Assembly (NCBI RefSeq): GCF_900167085.1 | Contig: NZ_FUXA01000009.1 | Coordinates: 1-64,000, forward strand | Length of the DNA: 64,000 nt | Direction: 5' to 3' | Origin: Eubacterium ruminantium | GTDB lineage: Bacteria > Bacillota > Clostridia > Lachnospirales > Lachnospiraceae | Shown: positions 8,204 to 17,394 of the stretch, piece after piece | Position numbering within the stretch: the first letter of the stretch is position 1 | Layout: every line of letters begins with the position of its first letter | Made by a program: the position numbers and the translations under genes | The notes under the pieces: generated by a model | The model's input: the letters and a program-made list of their open reading frames with translations, nothing else | What the model was told of the DNA's origin: nothing | The model's database searches: none

Positions 8204-10642
8204 TTACTCTTCATCATCAGATTCAGCTTCTACAGTACTTTCTGTATTCTCTTCTCTGATGTCATCATCTGCAGTGTCTTCATCTGCATCTTCCGAACCA
8301 GATTCTTCTTCTGAATCTTCCGAATTATTTTCAGCAAGATGATCCTCAGCTTTTTTGTAATCATCCCAAGGCATCTTTATCTTTTCTTCAGCATTTTTCT
8401 TTACTTCAGCGATGTCTTCTTTGATTTTTTCTTCGACATTCTCATTGATAGTTTCATCTATCTTTGCATCGATCTCATCATCACCATCATCCTCGTCATC
8501 ACCGAGTGAAAAATCCTTATAATATTCAGGACTTGATTCAAAATCCTTATAAGCCTTATACTTTTCCTTCTTCTTCATACTTTTAAGAAGAGCTTTAAGT
8601 TTGGCTTCCTTCTTAGCTTCTTTTTTAAGCTTTTTCTCAGCCTTCTTTTCGGCTTTCTTTTCAGATTTTTTATCAGTCTTAGATGTATCTTCCTCAACAA
8701 CCTTTGAAGAACGTGTAATCTTTTCTTTTATATCAGAAGAGAAGATTTTTCCGATAAGTTTCTTAGGTTCCTGATCGTAAACAACCTTCTGATCCTTAGT
8801 TACTCTCTCAAAGATTTCCATGAATTCCTGGCCTGTTATAGTCTCATGTTCAACAAGGAACTCTGCTATAGCATCAAGAATCTTTTCATTCTTCTTAAGA
8901 AGATCAACTGCCTTCTGGTAAGCGGCACCGATAATTCTTCTTACCTCTTCATCAACCATGGCTGCTGTCTGGTCAGAACAGTTATAGTATGATTTATTGT
9001 CCAGATACTGTCCTGTTGTCTCTTCCATCTGAACCATACCAAGTCTTTCTGACATACCAAACTTAGTAACCATAGCTTTGGCAATTCCGGTAGCCTGCTC
9101 AATATCATTTGCAGCACCGCTTGTTACTGAATCGAATTTAATCTGCTCAGCTGCACGTCCTGCCATGAATACAACTATCTGAGCTTCAAGTTCTGCCTTT
9201 GACTCAAGATATTTCTCATCTTCAGGCACATGCCATACATAACCAAGCGTTCCCATTGTTCTTGGAATGATTGTAATTCTCTGAATAGGAACTTTATGCT
9301 TCTGAAGAGTTGAAATGAGTGCATGACCTGTCTCATGGTATGCAACAATTCTCTTCTCTTCCTGGCTAAGTATTCTGTCCTTCTTTTCCTTACCAGCAAA
9401 TACAACTTCAACAGATTCGATAAGATCTTTCTGTGAAACTGCATTTCGTCCCATTCTTACAGCACGAAGAGCTGCTTCATTTACGATATTCGCAAGATCG
9501 GCACCTACCGAACCACTTGTTGCAAGTGCAAGTTCGTGGAAATCAACTGTCTCATCAAGCTTAACATTCTTTGTATGAACCTTGATGATATCTTCACGTC
9601 CCTTAAGGTCAGGCTTTTCAACAATTACTCTTCTGTCGAAACGACCCGGTCTAAGAAGCGCTTTATCAAGTACTTCAGGTCTGTTTGTAGCAGCAAGTAC
9701 TATAAGACCCTTTGATGTATCAAAACCATCCATTTCTGAAAGGAGCTGATTAAGTGTCTGTTCACGTTCGGTATCTCCACCCATGTGTCTTGTATCACGG
9801 CTTCGACCGATAGCATCGATCTCGTCGATGAAAATGATACATGGAGCCATCTGATTAGCCTGCTTAAAGAGGTCTCTTACTCGGCTGGCACCGACACCGA
9901 CATACATTTCTACGAATTCAGAACCTGATATCGAGAAGAAAGGAACATCTGCTTCACCGGCAACGGCTTTGGCAAGAAGTGTCTTACCTGTTCCCGGAGG
10001 TCCAACAAGAAGGGCACCTCTTGGAAGCTTCGCACCGATTGAAGTATATTTTTCAGGCTGGTGAAGGAAATCAACGAGTTCTACAAGAGACTCCTTAGCT
10101 TCTTCCTCGCCCGCAACATCCTTGAATGTTATACCTGTCTTCTTCTGTACATACATCTTGGCATTGGACTTTCCAACACCGCCCATGATACCGCCGCTCT
10201 TTGTAGCACTCTTCATGATAAGCATCATAAAGATATAGAAAATAGCGATCATGATAACATATGACAGAATTGTACGTATCAATGCATTTCCGCCTTCATC
10301 AATTTCTGAGAATTTAACGTCGGCTTCTGCAAGACGATCGACAAGACCATAGTCATCGGTTCTTACAACATAATACGTAACATCCTTCGTTATGTCGCTT
10401 TGTTCCTTAGGTGTGAAATATATCTTATCATTATATATCTCAACCTTCTCAACCTCTTTCTTTTCGATCATGTTGATGAATTCATCATATGATACTTCTT
10501 CTTCCCCTGATGTTTTGTAAGCATTGTACTGCTGCCAGAATACCAGAGTCAGAACTATTGAAATAATGAGTAGGATGAGTGTGGCTGAAGGCCCGCTTTT
10601 CTTTCCGTCCCCATTATCTCTATTATTCTGGTTATTATCCAT
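8204..10642 (-). CDS. ftsH: ATP-dependent zinc metalloprotease FtsH with long charged tail
   Basis: This is the membrane-bound AAA+ protease that degrades unassembled membrane proteins and short-lived regulators. Membrane segments are at about 20-36 and 122-143, flanking an extracytoplasmic domain. Walker A GPPGTGKT is at 214-221, Walker B FIDEID at 271-276 and the SRH near 310-337. The zinc site HETGH is at 436-440, with a third ligand likely at D513. At 812 residues it is about 170-190 longer than most FtsH proteins. The extra part, from about residue 640, is a Lys/Glu-rich then Asp/Glu/Ser-rich tail of low complexity. The gene starts eight bases after glyA, and its ribosome site overlaps the glyA stop codon, so the two are translationally coupled. 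Confidence 0.96.
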   Translation of the reverse strand: MDNNQNNRDNGDGKKSGPSATLILLIISIVLTLVFWQQYNAYKTSGEEEVSYDEFINMIEKKEVEKVEIYNDKIYFTPKEQSDITKDVTYYVVRTDDYGLVDRLAEADVKFSEIDEGGNALIRTILSYVIMIAIFYIFMMLIMKSATKSGGIMGGVGKSNAKMYVQKKTGITFKDVAGEEEAKESLVELVDFLHQPEKYTSIGAKLPRGALLVGPPGTGKTLLAKAVAGEADVPFFSISGSEFVEMYVGVGASRVRDLFKQANQMAPCIIFIDEIDAIGRSRDTRHMGGDTEREQTLNQLLSEMDGFDTSKGLIVLAATNRPEVLDKALLRPGRFDRRVIVEKPDLKGREDIIKVHTKNVKLDETVDFHELALATSGSVGADLANIVNEAALRAVRMGRNAVSQKDLIESVEVVFAGKEKKDRILSQEEKRIVAYHETGHALISTLQKHKVPIQRITIIPRTMGTLGYVWHVPEDEKYLESKAELEAQIVVFMAGRAAEQIKFDSVTSGAANDIEQATGIAKAMVTKFGMSERLGMVQMEETTGQYLDNKSYYNCSDQTAAMVDEEVRRIIGAAYQKAVDLLKKNEKILDAIAEFLVEHETITGQEFMEIFERVTKDQKVVYDQEPKKLIGKIFSSDIKEKITRSSKVVEEDTSKTDKKSEKKAEKKAEKKLKKEAKKEAKLKALLKSMKKKEKYKAYKDFESSPEYYKDFSLGDDEDDGDDEIDAKIDETINENVEEKIKEDIAEVKKNAEEKIKMPWDDYKKAEDHLAENNSEDSEEESGSEDADEDTADDDIREENTESTVEAESDDEE

Positions 10643-10650
10643 ATTTACTC

Positions 10651-11901
10651 CTAAGCCATTGCTGTTCCGCCGTAAAGAGGATACTTATCTGTGATGCTCT
10701 TTACATAAGCCTCTGCAGCAGCATTATCTTTATCAATGATAGCAGCCTTGAAAGCATCTGCTATTGTAAACATATCTTCCTTAACAGCACCTCTTGTTGT
10801 AACTGCAGGAGTACCAACTCTGATACCACTTGTTACGAATGGTGAACGAGGATCGTCAGGAACTGTATTCTTGTTAACTGTGATATGAACCTCATCAAGA
10901 AGCTTCTCAACTTCCTTACCTGATATATCAAGACGTCTAAGGTCAACAAGCATAAGGTGATTATCTGTTCCGCCTGAAACGATATCAAATCCTCTGTCGA
11001 TAAGTGCACCTGCAAGTGTTGATGCATTTTCAACTACTCTTCCCATGTAATCTTTGTATTCCTGTGAAAGAGCTTCCTTGAAACATACAGCCTTACCTGC
11101 AATAACATGCATAAGAGGACCACCCTGGATTCCAGGGAAAATAGCCTTGTTGAAATTGTATTTTGCATTGAACTCTTCGCTACAAAGGATAAGTCCTCCT
11201 CTTGGTCCACGAAGTGTCTTATGTGTTGTAGTTGTTGTAACATGAGCATATGGTACAGGACTCATGTGTTTACCTGCAGCAACAAGACCTGCGATATGAG
11301 CCATATCTACCATAAGGATTGCTCCAACTTCATCAGCGATCTCACGGAATCTCTTGAAATCGATTGCTCTTGCATATGCAGATGCACCGGCAATGATAAG
11401 CTTTGGCTTACACTCTTTAGCCTTTGCAAGAACTTCATCATAATCGATACGTCCGTCTGAGTTAACCCCGTAAGGAACGCAGTTGAAATATTTACCTGAC
11501 ATATTTACAGGTGAACCATGCGTAAGATGTCCGCCGTGATCAAGTGACATACCCATATATGTATCACCCGGCTCCATGATTGCGAAGAAAACAGCCATGT
11601 TAGCCTGAGCACCTGAATGAGGCTGTACATTTGCATATTCTGCACCGAAAAGTTTCTTAGCTCTTTCTCTTGCAAGTTCTTCTACAACGTCTACATACTG
11701 GCATCCGCCATAATATCTCTTTCCCGGATAACCTTCAGCATACTTATTAGTAAGAGGGCTTCCCATAGCAGCCATAACTGCTTTAGATGCAATATTCTCA
11801 GAAGCAATAAGCTCTAAGTTAACATTCTGTCTTGTGATCTCGTCTGTCATCGCTGCAGCGATTTCAGGATCAACTTTAGTAATTTCGTCAAAACTATACA
11901 T
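10651..11901 (-). CDS. glyA: Serine hydroxymethyltransferase
   Basis: This 416-residue PLP enzyme interconverts serine and glycine with tetrahydrofolate, feeding one-carbon metabolism. The cofactor lysine is K228 in [14 protein letters not shown]. The N-terminal [10 protein letters not shown] and the [10 protein letters not shown] loop are characteristic. The length is standard. The start is an ATG after GGAGG. It is first in a two-gene transcript with ftsH, with the TAG stop embedded in the ftsH ribosome site. A perfect inverted repeat at 11949-11970 lies in the leader. Confidence 0.97.
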   Translation of the reverse strand: MYSFDEITKVDPEIAAAMTDEITRQNVNLELIASENIASKAVMAAMGSPLTNKYAEGYPGKRYYGGCQYVDVVEELARERAKKLFGAEYANVQPHSGAQANMAVFFAIMEPGDTYMGMSLDHGGHLTHGSPVNMSGKYFNCVPYGVNSDGRIDYDEVLAKAKECKPKLIIAGASAYARAIDFKRFREIADEVGAILMVDMAHIAGLVAAGKHMSPVPYAHVTTTTTHKTLRGPRGGLILCSEEFNAKYNFNKAIFPGIQGGPLMHVIAGKAVCFKEALSQEYKDYMGRVVENASTLAGALIDRGFDIVSGGTDNHLMLVDLRRLDISGKEVEKLLDEVHITVNKNTVPDDPRSPFVTSGIRVGTPAVTTRGAVKEDMFTIADAFKAAIIDKDNAAAEAYVKSITDKYPLYGGTAMA

Positions 11902-11948
11902 TTATACGTCCTCCATTTTTCTTTTAAACTCCGCTGTTCAATATAAAT

Positions 11949-11970
11949 AGGGCAGAGTACACTCTGCCCT
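11949..11970. repeat. Perfect inverted repeat in the glyA leader
   Basis: AGGGCAGAGT and its complement are separated by two bases, about 50 bases before the glyA start. There is no adjacent T-run on either strand, so it is not a usual terminator. It may be an operator or a leader hairpin. Confidence 0.5.
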
Positions 11971-12126
11971 ACAGTATAACATAATATAATTTATATATCT
12001 ATAAAAATTCTGTGTATTTTTCCCGAAACAATCCGCCGGAAAAATCAATATTCGCATGCTCTTAAACTATCAAAAAGAATTCTTTATCAAGAAAATTTCT
12101 TCTATATTAATACGCACGCTAATTAA

Positions 12127-12546
12127 CTATTTCACAGTCTTCTCTATCTCTCCGTCCCAGTCGATGAACGCTTCAAATTCATAAATATTAGTATATCCCA
12201 TCTTGTAAAGTTTCATCGCTACTTCCTTACTCTTCTTACCACTTCGACAGTAAATGAGTATCACCTGATCTGTGTCAGGAAGCTGGCTCGGCTTCTCCGT
12301 TCCTATAGAATCGGATGGAATGTTGATAGCCTTCGGTATATGTCCTTCGTCATATTCCTTCTGTTCACGAACATCAACAATGACATGACCATCATCAACC
12401 TTCATCATCTTCTTCGCCTGATCCATAGTTATCTGATTGTATAAAACTTTTTCTTTTTTATCCTTATTCTTGCCACAAGCTCCCAATACAAGTAAAGTCA
12501 AAACAAGTACACTTACAACAAGCCATCGATTATTCCGTGTAACCAT
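12127..12546 (-). CDS. Rhodanese-domain lipoprotein
   Basis: The protein begins with a short basic N-terminus, a hydrophobic segment and the lipobox LGAC, so it should be a lipoprotein on the outer face of the membrane. The rest is one rhodanese domain (VIVDVREQKEYDEGHIPKAINIP) with the active-site loop CRSGKKS, whose cysteine is present. Such domains carry persulfide sulfur or take part in redox chemistry; the partner here is unknown. I start at the ATG at 12546, six bases after GGGG, giving 139 residues; the ATG four codons upstream has no ribosome site. It is transcribed alone. Confidence 0.85.
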   Translation of the reverse strand: MVTRNNRWLVVSVLVLTLLVLGACGKNKDKKEKVLYNQITMDQAKKMMKVDDGHVIVDVREQKEYDEGHIPKAINIPSDSIGTEKPSQLPDTDQVILIYCRSGKKSKEVAMKLYKMGYTNIYEFEAFIDWDGEIEKTVK

Positions 12547-12661
12547 GACTTTCCCCATAAATTTAAAATATATTACTTAAAAATTTGTCCCATTACGGCA
12601 ATGGATTTTAGAGCAAAATACTCTTTCTCCGAACAAAAAGGCCGAAACAAAACTGATAACT

Positions 12662-12690
12662 AGCATAGCATAATTTTTACTAAATTTCAA
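12662..12690 (-). promoter_or_regulatory. Candidate promoter of the rhodanese gene
   Basis: On the minus strand TTGAAA (12690-12685), 17 bases and TATGCT (12667-12662) lie about 115 bases before the start codon. Confidence 0.45.
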
Positions 12691-12784
12691 CTTTTTAAGT
12701 CGCTAATAGCAGGGCAAAATCTAGATAAAATCATGACAAAATGCATAAATGATGTTTTAATGTCCTTTATAAAAAATCCACCCT

Positions 12785-12813
12785 TTGACATAATCATTTT
12801 TTCAAATTATATT
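12785..12813 (+). promoter_or_regulatory. Promoter reading toward the MATE exporter gene
   Basis: TTGACA (12785-12790), 17 bases and TATATT (12808-12813) form a near-consensus promoter. Transcription from it would carry a leader of about 225 bases that includes the repeat block at 12916-13022. Confidence 0.6.
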
Positions 12814-12915
12814 GTATCAGTATACTTGAAAATGTTTACTGTACATACATTTGAAATCATGTTTCATTTATGTATAGAAGCACTAAATCATGAGCCATAT
12901 ATATGAACACTCGGA

Positions 12916-13022
12916 CTAATATCATTTATGTGTGGACACTAGACTAATCATTCACATGTGGATATTAAACTAATCATTTATGTATGGACACATATACTAA
13001 CCATTCACATATGGACAATCAG
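12916..13022 (+). repeat. Four degenerate ~27-bp repeats before the MATE gene
   Basis: Units start at 12916, 12944, 12970 and 12997, each beginning CTAA(T/C) and containing CATTYAYRTRTGGAYA. Spacing is 28, 26 and 27 bases. A weaker fifth unit may lie around 12888. Units alternate CATTTATGTRTGG with CATTCACATRTGG, and contain CACATGTG or CATATG palindromes. They lie between the promoter and the start codon, so they may be regulator sites or a structured leader. Confidence 0.75.
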
Positions 13023-13045
13023 TTATAATAGAAAGAAGAAAAATC

Positions 13046-14437
13046 ATGTCTAACGAATCATCTTCATTTTATAAAAAGGTTTTTAAACTGGCTTTACCGA
13101 TTGCTTTACAAAGCATGATCGTAATAGGCGTAAACATGCTCGATACCATGATGGTCGGAAATCTCGGAGACAATCCTTTGAATGCTACCTCTCTGGCCAA
13201 TTCATTTATCAGTGTATTTCAGATATTCTGTATGGGCCTGGGAATGGGTGCGTCAGTTCTGGTATCCAGATACTGGGGAATAAAGCTTAGCGCATCTGAC
13301 GAGAAAACTTCCTCCGAGGCATCAACCGCTTTGAAGCAGACAGTCACATTAATGCTGAGACTTACAATTATTCTTGCTACGTTATTTGCCATAGCAACCT
13401 ATCTCATACCCGAGATTATAATGAAGTCATATACAAAGGATATGAATGTTGTAAAACTCGGTGTGAAATACTTCAATTACTCAATTCCTACATATTATTT
13501 TGTCGGACTTTCACTCGTAATAACCATAGTTCTGCGAAGTGTCGGTCAGGTTATGTATCCGCTGATCGTATCCATCGGAGCCTTCTTTGTAAACTTTGGT
13601 ATGAATTACATTCTTATCTTCGGTAAATTCGGTGCTCCAAAAATGGGCGTTGCCGGAGCAGCACTCGGAACACTCATTGCGAGAATATTTGAAGTAATAA
13701 TAATTGGCGGTTATCTTCTTTTTTATGACAAGAAGATCGGATATAGATTACGCCACCTGTTCATGAATACAAAATCACTTATCAAAGAATATATCCGTAT
13801 ATGTATCCCGGTTCTGATAAGTGACGGAATACTGGCACTCGGCAACAATTCCGTAGCCCAGGTAATCGGACATTTAGGAAAATCCTTCACGTCCGCTAAT
13901 GCCATAACAAGTGTTACACAGCAGCTCAGTTCCGTTGTTATAACCGGCGTCAGCCAGGCAGGTGCAATCGTAACCGGTATAACCCTTGGCGAAGGAGATG
14001 TAAAGAAAACCCAGAAACAGGGATATAAATTCTTTAGACTCGGATTGATCCTTGGTGTTATTTCAGCAACCTTCATTTTTATTTTCAGTGGCGCCATTAT
14101 CGGTTTCTATAAAAATGTCAGTCCTGCAACAGTAAACAAAGCCCACCAGCTTATGAATGCTATATGCATTATAGTTATATTCCAGGGTACCAACAGTATC
14201 ATGACAAAGGGCGTCCTTCGAGGCGGCGGTGATACTAAAATCCTGATGTTAACCGACAATATATTCCTATGGATACTTGCTATCCCACTTGGTCTTTTAG
14301 CGGGATTTGCTTTAAAACTTTCTCCATTCTGGATATATATTTGTCTTAAATCAGACCAGATCGTAAAAACCTTCTGGGCATTCAGCCGACTTAAAAGTGG
14401 AAAATGGATCAAAAAAATATCGACCGGAGCTAAATAA
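13046..14437 (+). CDS. MATE-family multidrug/cation antiporter
   Basis: The 463 residues form about twelve membrane helices in two similar halves, as in MATE proteins, which export cationic drugs or metabolites using a sodium or proton gradient. Family features include the N-terminal VFKLALPIALQSMIV, the segment NMLDTMMVGNLG and, late in the second half, GVLRGGGDTKILM. The ribosome site is weak (AGAAGA). The gene is preceded by a near-consensus promoter and a repeat block, suggesting regulated expression, and followed by its own terminator. The substrate cannot be told from the sequence. Confidence 0.93.
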   Translation: MSNESSSFYKKVFKLALPIALQSMIVIGVNMLDTMMVGNLGDNPLNATSLANSFISVFQIFCMGLGMGASVLVSRYWGIKLSASDEKTSSEASTALKQTVTLMLRLTIILATLFAIATYLIPEIIMKSYTKDMNVVKLGVKYFNYSIPTYYFVGLSLVITIVLRSVGQVMYPLIVSIGAFFVNFGMNYILIFGKFGAPKMGVAGAALGTLIARIFEVIIIGGYLLFYDKKIGYRLRHLFMNTKSLIKEYIRICIPVLISDGILALGNNSVAQVIGHLGKSFTSANAITSVTQQLSSVVITGVSQAGAIVTGITLGEGDVKKTQKQGYKFFRLGLILGVISATFIFIFSGAIIGFYKNVSPATVNKAHQLMNAICIIVIFQGTNSIMTKGVLRGGGDTKILMLTDNIFLWILAIPLGLLAGFALKLSPFWIYICLKSDQIVKTFWAFSRLKSGKWIKKISTGAK

Positions 14438-14457
14438 CCTTGCTTCGGTCGATTTTT
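14419..14457 (+). terminator. Terminator of the MATE gene
   Basis: ATCGACCGGAGC pairs with GCTTCGGTCGAT (one G-T pair) and is followed by TTTTTGATTTTT. The left arm lies inside the last codons of the gene. Confidence 0.8.
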
Positions 14458-14474
14458 GATTTTTATCTACAGAA

Positions 14475-15365
14475 TCATCTGGTAAACACATACTTTCTCA
14501 TACATTTTCTATACTGCTGTCTAACATGGGCCTTATTTTTCTGAGCCATCTCTTTTGCAAGCTGCATCATAATCCTAGAATTTTCCTTTTTCTTCATATG
14601 AAACATTACTTCAGCATTTAATATACAAGCAATAAAACCGGTTTTATTATTTGAACTATACGTGGTCAGGTTGTCAGCATATTCTGCCGCCTTTGAATAT
14701 TCATTTCGAAGCATATGATAATGATAATGACATACATCTTTCCAAAAATGATTATTATCATCTTTATGGAGATCTTCATCCCAGTACTTTTCAACTGTTC
14801 CAATCAGCTTTTCAGCTTCCGATTCATCCATAACACCTTTTGCAGTATCTAACTCATCGTCCAAGCCTCTTAAAACTTCCATCTTCAGAGCCCAGTATTT
14901 ATATGGTGTAAACTCTGTATTTTGGTCATCAGCATAATTATCAATAAAAGTTTGAGCTGAAATATGCTCCAGATATTCATCAGCCTTTTTATAATTTTCT
15001 TGAAGAATACAAAACTCAGCAGGATATATAATATAATCCACATATATAAAAATATCATCTATCTCATGCGTTTTATAATATTCTATAACTTCATCAGCAA
15101 TCTCAAGAGTTCTATACGTGTAACCTTCCCATTCTATTTGATGCACGAATTTCTCATGATACTTATAGACCAAATCATCTTCTACGATACTATCATATGG
15201 TTTATACAACATAAATTTTTCGGAATCAATTTTAACACTAATATGATTTAATAATATTATAAAAAATATAAAACATAAAATAAAAAACAAAACGAGAGCA
15301 AAAATTTTAATTTTCCAGTCATCATCATAATAGATTGCACTACCAAATATTCCAATTCTTTTCAT
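14475..15365 (-). CDS. Unknown membrane-anchored protein with helical repeat-like domain
   Basis: I do not recognise this 296-residue protein. It has one strong membrane segment at about 22-43 and then a long soluble part rich in Tyr, Glu, Asp and Lys. The spacing of helices around YADEYLEHIS-, AEKLIGTVEKYW- and SRIMMQLAKEMAQ-like stretches resembles TPR repeats, but no convincing TPR consensus is seen. A Shine-Dalgarno AGGA precedes the ATG. It follows another unknown membrane protein on the same strand and is likely co-transcribed with it. The positive-inside pattern would put the soluble domain outside the cell. Confidence 0.7.
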   Translation of the reverse strand: MKRIGIFGSAIYYDDDWKIKIFALVLFFILCFIFFIILLNHISVKIDSEKFMLYKPYDSIVEDDLVYKYHEKFVHQIEWEGYTYRTLEIADEVIEYYKTHEIDDIFIYVDYIIYPAEFCILQENYKKADEYLEHISAQTFIDNYADDQNTEFTPYKYWALKMEVLRGLDDELDTAKGVMDESEAEKLIGTVEKYWDEDLHKDDNNHFWKDVCHYHYHMLRNEYSKAAEYADNLTTYSSNNKTGFIACILNAEVMFHMKKKENSRIMMQLAKEMAQKNKAHVRQQYRKCMRKYVFTR

Positions 15366-15407
15366 AGTTTCCTAAGACCTTTGCCAGCAAAACAAATAAG
15401 TTTTTTT

Positions 15408-15500
15408 CTACTCTTCGCTGGTATTATTCTTATTAACGTTACCTTCATTTTCATCTACAGCATTATCTTTGTCGCCATCCTGAGAATCTACGGCATTATC
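15408..15500 (-). pseudogene. In-frame acidic tail cut off by a TAA stop
   Basis: Directly after the TAA stop of the 15501-15962 gene (codon at 15501-15503) the same frame stays open for 30 more codons and ends at TAG. It encodes an acidic Asp/Asn/Glu/Val-rich tail with two DNAVD elements, starting DNAVDSQDGDKDNAVDENEG. A one-base change of TAA to CAA, GAA or AAA would restore it. It is best read as a C-terminal tail lost by a nonsense mutation; readthrough or sequencing error are alternatives. Confidence 0.55.
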
Positions 15501-15962
15501 TTAATCTGCTGAGATTAAATTCAACTCATCCTTTACTCTCGCAACAATCACTCTCTCTCCCGGTCCATATTCTTTTCTTCCAAATAATACAGAAATCTTC
15601 TGATCTTCAAGACCTCTGATCACATAGTTATCATTCTCTGTTTTACCAAGTACATCACCAACGAAGAACTGATAGTCACGCTTTTTTATTGCACCAAATG
15701 TAGAAAACAAATTATAAACAGCATAGATTGGAAAAAGGAAAACCACGATTACGAAAAATCTTATTCTAACAAATCCAACATAATTATAGAGCACATATAT
15801 AATCGCAGCCATCACAATTACAGCTATTATCGACACAGGTATAAGCACCAACGCACTGCTCTTTGTTTTCTTTATAAATTTATCTTCTAAATTCTTGTCT
15901 ACTGTAATCGGAAACAGACTTTGATTATTAACCGCTCTATTTACTGAATCTTTTACTTCCAT
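15501..15962 (-). CDS. Unknown two-helix membrane protein, probably truncated
   Basis: The protein has 153 residues with two membrane segments at about 36-60 and 66-88. A small beta-rich C-terminal domain follows (DYQFFVGDVLGKTENDNYVIRG), with an SH3-like look. I cannot assign a family. GGAGG precedes the ATG. The reading frame continues for 30 acidic codons beyond its TAA stop, so the present end may be a recent truncation. It lies upstream of, and probably in one transcript with, the unknown protein at 14475-15365. Confidence 0.7.
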   Translation of the reverse strand: MEVKDSVNRAVNNQSLFPITVDKNLEDKFIKKTKSSALVLIPVSIIAVIVMAAIIYVLYNYVGFVRIRFFVIVVFLFPIYAVYNLFSTFGAIKKRDYQFFVGDVLGKTENDNYVIRGLEDQKISVLFGRKEYGPGERVIVARVKDELNLISAD

Positions 15963-16084
15963 TTATATTTCCTCCGGCACTTGTGATTCATGTATTTTTC
16001 TGTTATTTTGCCCCTTAAAGATTCTATTGTCAATATCATTTTACAATCATTTCTCACTTTGTCTGTAAGTGGTAGAAACTTATA

Positions 16085-16393
16085 CAAAATCCCGTTCTAC
16101 ATATCCATAGAACGGGATTATTGCTGTTTAATAACCATAAAAGAATCTTGGCACTTATTTATTCTGGCACTTATTTATTCGCCCGGATCTTTGATGAATT
16201 CTGTGATTATCTTAGCATTTGTATATACGACATAATCTCCGATACCACTGTTTGGATATCTGTGCTGATCTACATTTGATGCGTCATCATAAAGTTCAGC
16301 AAAAAGATTTATCTTATAATTTGCATAATCCGTAAATCCATCACCTGTTACCGGATAGAATGTAATTGATATCTTATAATACACCCTCATCAA
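16085..16393. repeat. Direct repeat copy A: duplicated 3' end of the giant surface gene
   Basis: This segment is nearly identical to 17395-17687. Copy A differs by an extra tandem 16-base unit (TGGCACTTATTTATTC occurs twice), one missing base near 16137 and a few changes at its inner edge. It includes the last ~60 codons, the stop and the terminator of the giant gene. The two copies flank a 1001-base unique insert. Confidence 0.9.
16086..16120 (-). terminator. Copy of the giant-gene terminator
   Basis: ATCCCGTTCTA and its complement form an 11-bp stem, followed on the minus strand by TTTTG. It is the same as the hairpin at 17396-17430. Confidence 0.75.
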
Positions 16394-16498
16394 CATTTCC
16401 AATCCAAGCACCTTCATTGTGCTGTTGATTTCCGACAGTGCCTTCTTGAATTCCTTTTCGCCCTCGACACCGATCTTAAGCCCGAAATTATCTGCCAT
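16175..16498 (-). pseudogene. Chimeric ORF: phage tape-measure start fused to duplicated adhesin C-terminus
   Basis: The first ~35 residues (MADNFGLKIGVEGEKEFKKA...MKVLGLEM) match the conserved start of phage tail tape-measure proteins, with an intact AAAGGAGG ribosome site. From about residue 40 the sequence changes to KISITFYPVTGDGFTDYANY and onward. This is identical to the last residues of the giant protein encoded at 17470-28713. The join lies exactly at the inner border of direct repeat copy A. The 107-residue product has no signal peptide and no complete domain, so I treat it as a recombination product. No promoter of its own is evident, and a terminator lies just upstream. Confidence 0.8.
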
Positions 16499-16537
16499 TG
16501 GCTGCCTCCTTTCTTCTGCGGTTAATATTTTGAGATC

Positions 16538-16572
16538 GAAAAAAGCACCCCGGAATTAACCGGGATGCTTTG
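16538..16572 (-). terminator. Terminator after the toxin gene
   Basis: On the minus strand AGCATCCCGG and CCGGGGTGCT form a stem with loop TTAATT, followed by TTTTTT. It ends the antitoxin-toxin transcript before the tape-measure fragment. Confidence 0.8.
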
Positions 16573-16592
16573 TGCATCACAATGCTATAACT

Positions 16593-16934
16593 TTATAACT
16601 CATCCATTTTCCGTTCTGTCATTTGTTTAGTCTGGTCTCTGCCTACATAGATCACAGCATTGACTTTTACAGACATTTCATCATCATCGACAAGGAAATA
16701 TATATAATATTTCTTTACTCTTGTCTTGCGAATGCCCGCATCTTTCCATGGCTGTTCGTCAACGGTCTTGATCCGCTTCGGTTTGAATTTCAGAGAATTG
16801 ATCTCTTTCTCAAAAGCATCCTGAAGATTAAGTGCAGCCTGCGGAGCCGCAAGTTCCTTCGCAATATAGATAATGATATCACGTATATCCTTCTGTGCTT
16901 CGGGAAGAATTATCAGTTTGTACTCATCAGACAT
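16593..16934 (-). CDS. RelE/ParE-family toxin
   Basis: The 113-residue basic protein has the RelE/ParE layout: an N-terminal strand (YKLIILPEAQKDI), two helices with DIIIYIAKELAAPQAA, then beta strands ending in KKYYIYFLVDDD...VNAVIYVGRDQ. RelE members cleave mRNA on ribosomes and ParE members poison gyrase; the sequence does not tell which. Its start overlaps the antitoxin end by eight bases, the usual arrangement with antitoxin first. It is followed by its own terminator. The pair sits inside the 1-kb insert flanked by duplicated adhesin DNA, and may be what keeps the insert in place. Confidence 0.88.
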   Translation of the reverse strand: MSDEYKLIILPEAQKDIRDIIIYIAKELAAPQAALNLQDAFEKEINSLKFKPKRIKTVDEQPWKDAGIRKTRVKKYYIYFLVDDDEMSVKVNAVIYVGRDQTKQMTERKMDEL

Positions 16935-17244
16935 AAGACTTTAAGATTTCCTCCCTTAAAGATGAAAAGAATTCATCCGCAGGAACTCCTTCACCGTTCT
17001 TAGCCTGTTCAAGACCGCGCACCATTTTGGCATCAAATTCCTCTTTGGTCATCTCATCAAGAGATGCGGGTCTGCTTGCGGGAACAGACGGTCGGAAAGG
17101 AAGTCCTTTCCAGAGAATAATCTGTCTGTAGAACATATTAATTCCGTTAGATGCCGAAATACCAAGCTGTGAAAGGATAGCCTCAGCCTCTTCCTTGATT
17201 TCCGGCTCTACTCTTGCCATTACATTTGAACTTTTAACTGCCAT
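16927..17244 (-). CDS. RelB/DinJ-family antitoxin
   Basis: This protein of about 105 residues begins MAVKSSNVMARVEPEIKEEAEAIL and continues with SASNGINMFYRQIILWKGLPF. This is the ribbon-helix-helix and helix pattern of RelB/DinJ antitoxins. The C-terminal part, including EEFDAKMVRGLEQAK, should wrap the toxin. I place the start at the ATG at 17244, eight bases after AAAGGTGG, rather than the GTG four codons upstream that lies within the ribosome site. A promoter is visible at 17271-17299; these antitoxins commonly repress their own promoter together with the toxin. Confidence 0.88.
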   Translation of the reverse strand: MAVKSSNVMARVEPEIKEEAEAILSQLGISASNGINMFYRQIILWKGLPFRPSVPASRPASLDEMTKEEFDAKMVRGLEQAKNGEGVPADEFFSSLREEILKSYV

Positions 17245-17270
17245 AATCGACACCACCTTTCTTTGGTCTT

Positions 17271-17299
17271 ATTATACCTCTTTGTATATCAGCGTGCAA
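17271..17299 (-). promoter_or_regulatory. Promoter of the toxin-antitoxin pair
   Basis: On the minus strand TTGCAC (17299-17294), 17 bases and TATAAT (17276-17271) lie just before the antitoxin ribosome site. Autoregulation through this site is expected for the family. Confidence 0.5.
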
Positions 17300-17394
17300 T
17301 ACATTTAATGGCAATTTACAAAAATTCCCATACAGATTGAACACGAGAGGTTGTCTCTTTGGAAGCTTTGACGTAATTCACAAAGATATTTATG

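Noticed and set aside
12916-13022. CRISPR array
   Set aside because: Units are degenerate, with no separate constant repeat and variable spacer, the period is too short and no cas genes are near.
16175-16498. Functional small secreted protein
   Set aside because: It has no signal peptide; its two halves derive from a phage tape-measure gene and the giant gene, and the joint coincides with the repeat border.
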